Positions 1 through 5,124 of a stretch of 5,124 nt of DNA are shown in pieces. Both the position numbers and the translations under genes were made by a program. The notes under the pieces were generated by a model. The model ran no database searches and was not told the origin of the DNA. It was given only the letters and a program-made list of their open reading frames with translations. The stretch is from Pseudomonadota bacterium (GTDB lineage Bacteria > Pseudomonadota > Gammaproteobacteria > Burkholderiales > Burkholderiaceae_D), in assembly GCA_023435945.1 (NCBI GenBank), contig JAEZLB010000229.1, forward strand, positions 1-5,124, in the 5' to 3' direction. Positions within the stretch are counted from its first letter, which is position 1, and each line of letters starts with the position of its first letter.

Positions 1-611
1 AGATCGTGGATCACCCCATCAGCCTCCGCCAAGCATTCTGGGCACCGTACCGCAAGGCTACCCGCATTGTCAGCGAGCAGGTGGAGAAATTCGCCGCAAG
101 CCGGGCCAAGGGCGTGGATGACATGACAAACAAGCTGGCGGCCGACGCCGGCAAGACGGTTGAATCCGGCACCAAGCCTGTGGTAGCGCCCTTCGACGCA
201 GCCCGGTTTGCCGGTATCTTTGCAGCCCTCGGGCTTGCCGTCGGCGCAATTGGCACTGCCCTGGCATCGGTAATCACCGGCTTTTTGGGTCTCAAGGCGT
301 GGCAGATGCCACTGGCAGTGCTGGGCCTCATCCTGTTTATCTCGGGCCCTTCCATGGCCATGGCCTTTTTCAAGCTAAGGAACCGTAACCTGGGACCCAT
401 CCTGGACGCCAACGGCTGGGCCGTGAACGCCCGCGCCCGCATCAACATCCCCTTCGGCACTGAGCTGACACGCCTGGCCCGCCTGCCGGAAGGAGCTGAG
501 CGCAGCCTGCGCGATCCTTACGCCGAGAAGAGCTCGTCGTGGAAACTCTATTTTGTCCTGGGGATACTGGTGGCAGTCGTGCTCGCCTATCTCGACTTCA
601 GCTTTTTCTGA
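1..611 (+). CDS. Uncharacterised membrane protein, C-terminal part (5' end outside window)
   Basis: I do not recognise this protein by name. The frame is open from the left edge (first whole codon at 3) to a TGA at 609-611. A GTG at 6 could be read as a start, but the frame continues upstream of it and no ribosome site can be seen in five bases, so I treat this as the tail of a longer gene. Numbering from that GTG, the 201 visible residues begin with a charged, probably helical stretch (about 15-55). A small-residue-rich hydrophobic segment follows (about 68-96), then a second one (about 100-122), then a soluble loop (about 123-178) containing the distinctive run LGPILDANGWAVNARARINI. A last membrane helix (about 180-197) ends almost at the C-terminus. 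The loop motif resembles a segment I recall from large uncharacterised bacterial membrane proteins; that is memory, not a search. A role in transport or envelope function cannot be assigned. Confidence 0.75.
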   Translation, partial: IVDHPISLRQAFWAPYRKATRIVSEQVEKFAASRAKGVDDMTNKLAADAGKTVESGTKPVVAPFDAARFAGIFAALGLAVGAIGTALASVITGFLGLKAWQMPLAVLGLILFISGPSMAMAFFKLRNRNLGPILDANGWAVNARARINIPFGTELTRLARLPEGAERSLRDPYAEKSSSWKLYFVLGILVAVVLAYLDFSFF

Positions 612-670
612 GGCGGTCCTCAACAGTCGCCAGGATTTCCTCTCTTTAGCGTACGAAAGCACACCATCTT

Positions 671-710
671 GCCATCCCGGTTCGGCATAGCAGGCCGCCA
701 CCGGGATGGC
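671..710 (+). terminator. Strong hairpin downstream of the membrane-protein gene, possible terminator
   Basis: The arms GCCATCCCGG (671-680) and CCGGGATGGC (701-710) are perfect reverse complements. The stem gains one more pair (T681-A700) and, after a small internal loop, four further pairs (683-686 with 694-697) closing a 7-base loop. It lies 59 bases after the stop of the upstream + strand gene, which suits a transcript 3' end. The downstream bases are pyrimidine-rich (CACCCCTCTTCTCTCC) but are not a real T-run, so a canonical intrinsic terminator is not shown. It could instead be an RNA-stabilising 3' hairpin or a dispersed palindromic repeat. Confidence 0.45.
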
Positions 711-994
711 CACCCCTCTTCTCTCCGGGTTATTCACTGAAGCAGTCGAAACAGTGCAGCCTCGGCTTGGGCCGATACATGCAGTCCGAAAAAGAGCCCT
801 GCTGCGAAATCCCGAAGCATTCTTATTCAGGACAATAGCTGCTTGGACACCGATAAGGGTGGCGCAGCCTGACAGCTCAGCCCCTGCGTTAAAGCGTGAC
901 AGTTACTTCAGTCATTAAGCGTCAGTTTTGGAGGGGGATAGCAAGTACTCTCCAGCGCGCCGCTTTCTACTCAGCCTGTCACGGTATGGCTTTA

Positions 995-1015
995 AATCCT
1001 TGATAGACAAGGATT
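995..1015 (-). terminator. Hairpin after cbiX, possible operon terminator
   Basis: AATCCTTG (995-1002) and CAAGGATT (1008-1015) form a perfect 8-base-pair stem with a 5-base loop. On the - strand it begins 20 bases after the cbiX stop codon, a typical place for the end of the lptF-lptG-cbiX transcript. The bases after the stem on the - strand read TAAAGCC, so there is no U-tract and intrinsic termination would be weak. The + strand side also lacks a T-run. Confidence 0.4.
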
Positions 1016-1035
1016 CCTCACGGATTAACAGTCCA

Positions 1036-1410
1036 CTAGTTTTGAACGGATTCGATGCAATACCGCGCAATCGCCTGCAACACCTCGGGGTTTTCTCCTG
1101 CCGCCTCTACCCGTTTGAAATTCACTTGCGGATAATGTTGCTGGAGGTCCTGCATGATGACTGGCAGGTCACGCAGCACATGGCCGCCCTGCCCGAGAAA
1201 TACCGGCACGATGGTAACCTGGCCACAGCCATGGGCGACCACCTTTGCCACTGCTTCCGGCAAACGCGGCTCCATCAACTCCAGGAACGCCAGTTCCACC
1301 TCCTGCTGCGGTGACTGTTCCTTTACTAGCCTCTGCAAACGCTGAAAAGGGGCGGCCCAGCGAGGGTCACGCGCGCCATGGGCAAACAGGATCAGTGCCG
1401 ATTTTTCCAT
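1036..1410 (-). CDS. cbiX: Small CbiX/SirB-type sirohydrochlorin chelatase
   Basis: The 124-residue protein matches the short, single-domain class of CbiX/SirB chelatases, which insert Co2+ or Fe2+ into sirohydrochlorin for cobalamin or siroheme synthesis in the cytoplasm. The N-terminus has the family signature LILFAHGARDP with the metal-binding His at residue 11. The second metal-site histidine is His77 in FLGQGGHVLRDLP, and FLELMEP (42-48) carries the conserved acidic residue (Glu44) between them. The length fits a half-size protein that works as a homodimer, unlike the two-domain CbiK/CbiX long forms. The ATG at 1410 follows the lptG stop by one base. A weak purine site (GAGAGA, 1423-1418) lies 7 bases upstream, inside the end of lptG, so translation is probably coupled. 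Family assignment is firm. Whether the physiological metal is iron or cobalt cannot be told from sequence; without cobalamin genes in view, a siroheme role is the plainer guess. Confidence 0.88.
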   Translation of the reverse strand: MEKSALILFAHGARDPRWAAPFQRLQRLVKEQSPQQEVELAFLELMEPRLPEAVAKVVAHGCGQVTIVPVFLGQGGHVLRDLPVIMQDLQQHYPQVNFKRVEAAGENPEVLQAIARYCIESVQN

Positions 1411-1411
1411 G

Positions 1412-2560
1412 TTAATGTCTCTCTACTCGCCATAGCGCGATGATGGCCGCCAGCAGAAACAGGCCGCTGGGGAGCAAGGCTGTCAATGGAGCCGGCCAGG
1501 TGTTGAGCAGGCCGACATGCGCAAACAGGCTGTTCAGCAACTGGAAGGATACGCCTATCATGATGCCGATGAAAATCTTCAGGCTCACGCCGCCCGAACG
1601 CGCATGCAGGTAAGCGAACGGCAAAGCCAGCGCCATCATCACGAAGATAGCGAGCGGATAAGTGATCTTTTTCCAGAATGCGATTTCGTAACGATCGGTT
1701 TCCTGCTTGTTACGACGCAGATGTTCTGTATAGGTCCACAATTGGTAAGCGGACATGCGCTCCGGATCGGAGAAAACCACGCCCACGATATCCGGCGTTA
1801 CTTCCGAGATCAGTTCGCGGCTATCCCATTTTCGCGTAGTGACGGCATTGGCAGACTTGTCGATGGAACGGCTATAACTCAGCGCATTGGTGGAAAAGCG
1901 GGTTTCCGTCACATCGACCATTTCCCATTTATTGCTGCCCAGATAATCCGCATGATCTGCCGTAATCACTGCATTCAGATGCAATTCATTGTCGAACTCG
2001 TAAATCGTCAGGTGACGCAGTTGGCCCGCAGGGGTGATTTCGCGCACATTCAGAAAACGCGTACCTCTTGATGTTTCATCGACTTCTTCGTGCTTGATCA
2101 TGTCCTTGGCCCACATTCCCGAGCGAAACTCCTGGGATACGGAAGCACCTAGTACCGATAGTTTTTGTTTCTTGGCGTACTCCGCCGCGCGTGGCGCCAC
2201 GAACTCTCCGAGCAAAAACGTCGCCACCGCAAAAATCAGTCCAATCCGCAACAGCATGCGTCCCGCCATGGCGGCCGACATGCCGGCCACGCGCATGATG
2301 GTGAACTCCGAGCGGGACGCAAACTGCGCCAGCACCCATACGGCGCCAATCAGGACTGCAATAGGCATCAGTTCATAGGCATAGCCGGGGAAACCCAGCA
2401 GCACATACAGGGCCGCGTTGTAGAAATCATAATCGCCACGTCCTACTTCCCTTAACTCGTACAGCAGGTCGATAAAAGCAAACAGCATCAGGAAAGCCAG
2501 CAGCACAAACAGGATAGCGCGCAGCAACTCGGAGGCGAAGTAACGTCGTAATACCTTCAT
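1412..2560 (-). CDS. lptG: LPS export ABC transporter permease LptG
   Basis: LptG is one of two inner-membrane permeases of the LptB2FG complex, which uses ATP hydrolysis by cytoplasmic LptB to pull lipopolysaccharide out of the inner membrane and pass it to LptC and the periplasmic bridge. The 382-residue protein has the family architecture (YjgP/YjgQ family). Three membrane helices come first (about 13-34, 60-82, 102-123), then a periplasmic beta-jellyroll-like domain (about 125-295), then three more helices (about 299-318, 327-346, 357-377). Family-like segments are MKVLRRY at the start, the coupling-region stretch SRSEFTIMRVAGMS (82-95), and the MSAYQLWTYTEHLRRN / FWKKITYPLA region before helix 4. 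The ATG at 2560 gives the expected N-terminus. Its best ribosome site, AAGGA (2579-2575), lies 14 bases upstream, which is long and suggests dependence on translation from lptF 30 bases before it. The TAA stop is one base from the cbiX start. Confidence 0.95.
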   Translation of the reverse strand: MKVLRRYFASELLRAILFVLLAFLMLFAFIDLLYELREVGRGDYDFYNAALYVLLGFPGYAYELMPIAVLIGAVWVLAQFASRSEFTIMRVAGMSAAMAGRMLLRIGLIFAVATFLLGEFVAPRAAEYAKKQKLSVLGASVSQEFRSGMWAKDMIKHEEVDETSRGTRFLNVREITPAGQLRHLTIYEFDNELHLNAVITADHADYLGSNKWEMVDVTETRFSTNALSYSRSIDKSANAVTTRKWDSRELISEVTPDIVGVVFSDPERMSAYQLWTYTEHLRRNKQETDRYEIAFWKKITYPLAIFVMMALALPFAYLHARSGGVSLKIFIGIMIGVSFQLLNSLFAHVGLLNTWPAPLTALLPSGLFLLAAIIALWRVERH

Positions 2561-2590
2561 AAGCGGTTCAGTTATCCTTGTTCCTGCATG

Positions 2591-3724
2591 TCACGAGGCA
2601 GCCCGGGGACGAAAGCGGATTTTCCGGACCAGCGCATTCCAGATGACCAGCGGATGGTAGCGGCTGTTGACTTTCATGCGCCAGGCAAACAATGTGAAAA
2701 CCAGCAATCCAATCACGACATGCAGCGGCCACCATGCCAGCGAAAAAGGCAATTGTCCGAACATCACGGCATTACGCAACACATTCACCAGGTTGCTGTA
2801 GACCACGAAAACCATCAGTGCAACGATCAGGCTGGCAGATCGCCCGCTGCGCGGATTGACAAAGCTAAGCGGAATGGCCATCAGCATCAGCATCAGCCCC
2901 ATCAGGGGCGAGGCAATACGGGACAACAATTCGCCCCGACTGACTCCTCCCGAATCCTCCAGCAATCGCTTGGTCGACAGCGCACGCGATGTGGTATCGC
3001 CCGTGATCACGGGTGCCTGCCGCGACACCAGCACGCCATAACGTTCGAATTCCATTACCTGGAAATCCGGCTGCCCCGGCAAGCCATCGTAACGCCGGCC
3101 ATCCTGCAGCACCAGGAAGCGTCCGCCGTGTTCGTCGGTTTCTATCAATCCTTCCCGCGCCACCACGATGCTGGTACGTCCATCCTGGACCGTATTGACG
3201 AATACATTGCGTACCCTGCCCTGATCCTCTGCAAGTCCTTCTACGAAGAATACGCGATCGGCTGACGAAGACTCCTGGAATCGTCCCGGCGAAATGCGGG
3301 CAATATCCTCGCGCTTCTGAAAACGCTCCTGGAATTCGGCCCGGTGCTGGTAAGCCCAAGGCGTTACCCACATACTCAACAAGGCCGTGATGATGGCCAA
3401 CGGTATACCCAAGGCCAGCACCGGCCTGATCCAGGCCGACAGGCTTTGGCCCGAAGCGAACCAAACCACCATTTCCGAATCCTGATAACTGCGACTGATA
3501 ACGAGCAGGACAGCAATGAAACCCGTAAGATTCAGCAGAATGGGCAGATAACCAAGGGATGTGAACCCAATCATGGCAATCACATCCTGCGAAGCAATCT
3601 TGCCACCTGCTGCCTGACCCAGGATACGGATCAGCATCACGGTTACGGTGATGGTGAAAAGCGTAGTGAAAACAGCGCTGGCAGTACTGAGTAATTCGCG
3701 TCGTAGGGCGCGCTGAAAAATCAT
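2591..3724 (-). CDS. lptF: LPS export ABC transporter permease LptF
   Basis: LptF is the partner permease of LptG in the LptB2FG lipopolysaccharide extractor. From the ATG at 3724 the protein is 377 residues, a normal LptF size. Helices lie at about 12-36, 56-77, 99-121, 272-290, 297-316 and 332-349, and a periplasmic jellyroll-like domain spans about 125-265. Recognisable segments are [12 protein letters not shown] at the N-terminus, [16 protein letters not shown] (77-92, the cytoplasmic loop that meets LptB) and [12 protein letters not shown] (285-296), close to the conserved PLS-VNPR-GR motif. The reading frame stays open upstream to 4441, but that 239-residue extension is antisense to pepA, resembles nothing and lacks LptF features, so I reject it. 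No Shine-Dalgarno sequence precedes the chosen ATG, and a -10-like element ends only 7 bases before it, so the message may be leaderless. It is the first gene of the operon with lptG and cbiX. Confidence 0.94.
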   Translation of the reverse strand: MIFQRALRRELLSTASAVFTTLFTITVTVMLIRILGQAAGGKIASQDVIAMIGFTSLGYLPILLNLTGFIAVLLVISRSYQDSEMVVWFASGQSLSAWIRPVLALGIPLAIITALLSMWVTPWAYQHRAEFQERFQKREDIARISPGRFQESSSADRVFFVEGLAEDQGRVRNVFVNTVQDGRTSIVVAREGLIETDEHGGRFLVLQDGRRYDGLPGQPDFQVMEFERYGVLVSRQAPVITGDTTSRALSTKRLLEDSGGVSRGELLSRIASPLMGLMLMLMAIPLSFVNPRSGRSASLIVALMVFVVYSNLVNVLRNAVMFGQLPFSLAWWPLHVVIGLLVFTLFAWRMKVNSRYHPLVIWNALVRKIRFRPRAAS

Positions 3725-3730
3725 GGGCAG

Positions 3731-3736
3731 ACTATA
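3731..3736 (-). promoter_or_regulatory. -10-like element for lptF (TATAGT)
   Basis: On the - strand, 3736 to 3731 read TATAGT, five of six matches to the sigma-70 -10 consensus. Initiation 6-8 bases downstream would fall at or next to the lptF ATG (3724), giving a leaderless or nearly leaderless mRNA, which fits the missing ribosome site. A -35-like TTGTCG (3762-3757) sits 20 bases away, too far for good pairing. With the poorer -10 AATTAT (3739-3734) the spacing would be 17. This is predicted from motif and position only. Confidence 0.4.
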
Positions 3737-3738
3737 AT
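3733..3738 (+). promoter_or_regulatory. -10 element for pepA (TATAAT)
   Basis: A perfect TATAAT lies 25 bases before the pepA start codon, which would place initiation near 3745 and give a leader of about 19 bases that still contains the ribosome site. No good -35 is seen at 16-18 bases upstream (that area, 3709-3716, is GC-rich and lies in the lptF start), and there is no TG extension. The element overlaps the lptF -10 on the other strand. Confidence 0.5.
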
Positions 3739-3748
3739 TGGGAAAATT

Positions 3749-3755
3749 AAAGGAG
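3749..3755 (+). promoter_or_regulatory. Strong ribosome-binding site of pepA
   Basis: AAAGGAG at 3749-3755 is a near-ideal Shine-Dalgarno sequence 8 bases before the ATG at 3764. It fixes the pepA start and contrasts with the divergent lptF, which has none. Confidence 0.85.
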
Positions 3756-3763
3756 CGACAACA

Positions 3764-5124
3764 ATGGAATTTAGCATAAAGTCTATCGATGCCCGGAACG
3801 CCCTGCCCCAGGCAAAAACTGGTTGTATTGTAGTCGGTATCTACGAAAACAAAAAACTGAGCAGCGCGGCAACTTCGCTGGATGGCAAGGGGGCGATTAC
3901 CGCTGCCGTCAAGTCCGGCGATATTTCCGGCAAGCCCGGCTCCACCCTGCTGCTGCGCGGCCAGCCCGGCATTGCGGCCGAACGCGTGCTGCTGGTGGGC
4001 CTTGGCAATGACCAGAACATCAGTGCCAAGGATTATCTGTCGGCAGTGCAGGCCGTGGCGCGCGTGCTGGCCACCCTTGGCGCCACCGACGCGCAAGTCG
4101 CGCTTCCCGTCGACAATATTGCCCAGCGCGATAGCGCCTGGGCCTTGCGTAGCGCGGTACTGGCAGCGCGAGAACAGGCTTACCGCTACGATGAGACCAA
4201 GAGCCAGAAAGAACCTGCACCCAAGGGCGTACGCAAGGTCACCTATCTGGTCCCAGAGGCCATCGCTACCCAGGCCAAGACCGCCGTCGCACAAGCAACA
4301 GCGATGGCCAACGGCATGGATCTGACAAAATATCTGGGCAACCTGCCGGCCAATATCTGTACGCCGACCTTCCTCGCCAACACTGCCAAAAAGCTGGCCA
4401 AGGAATTCAAACTGGAAGTTGAGGTGCTGGACCGCAGGCAACTACAGGCGCTGAAGATGGGCAGTTTCCTGTCGGTTGCGAATGGCACGGAAGAACCACC
4501 CAAATTCATCGTACTGAAATACCTCGGCGGCAAGGCCAAGGAAGCGCCTACTGTGCTGGTCGGCAAAGGCGTGACTTTCGACTCAGGCGGCATTTCCATC
4601 AAGCCCGGGGCCGGCATGGACGAGATGAAATACGACATGTGCGGCGCCGCCTCGGTCCTGGGTACCATGCGTGCCATCGCCGAACTGAAACTGAAACTGA
4701 ACGTGATTGCCGCAATTCCCGCGACGGAAAACCTGCCCTCAGGCCGCGCCACCAAACCCGGCGATATCGTGACTTCGATGTCGGGCAAAACCATCGAGGT
4801 GCTGAATACCGACGCTGAAGGCCGCCTGATCTTGTGCGATGCGCTAACCTATGTTGAGCGCTTCAAACCTGCCGTGGTTGTGGACGTCGCAACCCTGACT
4901 GGCGCCTGCATCACGGCACTGGGGCATCACAACTCCGGCCTGTTCACCCGCGACGACGATGCACATAACCAGCTTGCCAATGAGCTGATTGCAGCCGGCA
5001 AGGCGACCAACGACACCGCATGGCGCATGCCGATCGAAGATGCCTACCAGGAACAGCTGAAGTCCAATTTCGCCGACATCGCCAACATCGGCGGCCCGCC
5101 GGCCGGCAGCGTCACGGCAGCGTG
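3764..5124 (+). CDS. pepA: Leucyl aminopeptidase PepA (peptidase M17), 3' end outside window
   Basis: This cytosolic aminopeptidase removes N-terminal residues, preferring leucine, in peptide turnover; family members are hexamers with two metal ions per active site. The frame runs from ATG 3764 to the right edge without a stop: 453 codons plus two bases, against about 500 residues for E. coli PepA, so roughly 50 C-terminal residues are missing from view. The N-terminus MEFSIKS and the segment [13 protein letters not shown] match the E. coli N-terminal domain (about 1-165). The catalytic domain carries [11 protein letters not shown] (Lys268, Asp273), Lys280, the aspartate of YDMCGAA (Asp291), and the M17 signature NTDAEGRL (Asp350, Glu352, Arg354), so all metal and catalytic residues expected in this region are present. 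ATLTGAC and [11 protein letters not shown] follow. In E. coli PepA also binds DNA (Xer recombination, carAB control); that cannot be judged here. The gene diverges from lptF, an arrangement also known in E. coli. Confidence 0.96.
   Translation, partial: MEFSIKSIDARNALPQAKTGCIVVGIYENKKLSSAATSLDGKGAITAAVKSGDISGKPGSTLLLRGQPGIAAERVLLVGLGNDQNISAKDYLSAVQAVARVLATLGATDAQVALPVDNIAQRDSAWALRSAVLAAREQAYRYDETKSQKEPAPKGVRKVTYLVPEAIATQAKTAVAQATAMANGMDLTKYLGNLPANICTPTFLANTAKKLAKEFKLEVEVLDRRQLQALKMGSFLSVANGTEEPPKFIVLKYLGGKAKEAPTVLVGKGVTFDSGGISIKPGAGMDEMKYDMCGAASVLGTMRAIAELKLKLNVIAAIPATENLPSGRATKPGDIVTSMSGKTIEVLNTDAEGRLILCDALTYVERFKPAVVVDVATLTGACITALGHHNSGLFTRDDDAHNQLANELIAAGKATNDTAWRMPIEDAYQEQLKSNFADIANIGGPPAGSVTAA

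Larger units (their letters stand above)
612..1035. other. 424-base intergenic region without a convincing gene
   Basis: This gap separates the convergent ends of the left-hand membrane-protein gene and cbiX. Reading both strands I see no ORF with a ribosome site and recognisable product. The open frames here either start without a Shine-Dalgarno sequence (706-918 begins inside the hairpin arm) or run into known genes on the opposite strand. Visible structure comprises the hairpin at 671-710, a short stem at 762-766/771-775, a compound stem at 863-867/884-888 with inner pairs 869-872/877-880, and a hairpin at 995-1015. There is also an imperfect direct repeat, AAGCGT-GA-CAGTT at 892-904 and AAGCGT-CAGTT at 917-927. 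A purine run GGAGGGGG (930-937) looks like a ribosome site, but no ATG, GTG or TTG codon lies at a suitable distance. The region may be a decayed gene, an untranslated 3' end or a small RNA locus; none of these is demonstrated. Confidence 0.5.

Noticed and set aside
11..460. A 149-residue open frame on the - strand opposite the left-hand membrane-protein gene
   Set aside because: The + strand frame gives coherent membrane helices and reaches the window edge; the antisense product is a low-complexity Arg/Ala/Pro-rich shadow.
706..918. A 70-residue open frame on the + strand in the intergenic region
   Set aside because: Its ATG is inside the 3' arm of the strong hairpin, no ribosome site precedes it, and the product has no recognisable domain. 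A decayed gene cannot be excluded.
928..1314. A 128-residue open frame on the + strand starting with TTG
   Set aside because: Most of it is antisense to cbiX, whose His11 and His77 motifs show that the - strand is the coding one; the purine run at 930-937 overlaps or follows the start instead of preceding it.
1517..2071. A 184-residue open frame on the + strand across lptG
   Set aside because: It is antisense to the conserved periplasmic domain and last helices of LptG and shows no recognisable product.
2588..3265. A 225-residue open frame on the + strand across lptF
   Set aside because: It is a His/Gln/Arg-rich composition typical of an antisense shadow, opposite well-conserved LptF sequence.
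3725..4441. A 239-residue N-terminal extension of the lptF reading frame on the - strand
   Set aside because: It lies wholly antisense to pepA and its promoter gap, is rich in Gly, Gln and Cys with no LptF-like or signal features, and the family-typical N-terminus [12 protein letters not shown] begins at 3724.
4243..4794. A 183-residue open frame on the - strand inside pepA
   Set aside because: The + strand frame encodes an intact M17 peptidase with the catalytic motifs in this very stretch; the antisense frame is open by codon-composition chance.

Overview
The window looks like ordinary chromosomal DNA from a Gram-negative proteobacterium, most likely a betaproteobacterium (possibly Nitrosomonadales-like). 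This rests on LPS-export permeases LptF and LptG divergent from a leucyl aminopeptidase gene (the same pepA / lptF-lptG arrangement as in E. coli), the character of the proteins, and a moderately GC-rich composition. The lineage is inferred from protein resemblance, not from a marker gene.

Layout, left to right. (1) Positions 1-611, + strand: the C-terminal part of an unrecognised membrane protein whose beginning lies outside the window. (2) Positions 612-1035: 424 bases without a convincing gene. They hold a strong perfect-arm hairpin shortly after the first gene, two weaker hairpins and a short imperfect direct repeat. (3) Positions 1036-3724, - strand: a compact three-gene operon read lptF -> lptG -> cbiX. 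LptF and LptG are the two inner-membrane permease subunits of the LptB2FG transporter, which extracts lipopolysaccharide from the inner membrane. The last gene is a small single-domain CbiX/SirB-type chelatase of the sirohydrochlorin (siroheme/cobalamin) pathway, starting one base after the lptG stop. (4) Positions 3725-3763: a 39-base divergent promoter gap with overlapping -10-like elements on the two strands. (5) Positions 3764-5124, + strand: pepA, a cytosolic M17 leucyl aminopeptidase with all catalytic residues of the covered region present, cut off by the right edge about 50 residues before its expected end.

lptF and lptG act together in one complex. cbiX belongs to tetrapyrrole metabolism and appears to share only transcription and translation coupling with them. 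pepA is a divergently transcribed housekeeping neighbour. I found no mobile element, CRISPR array, tRNA, rRNA or defence-like system, and nothing I would call a previously undescribed system. The least explained parts are the truncated membrane protein, the 424-base intergenic stretch and the very tight divergent promoter.
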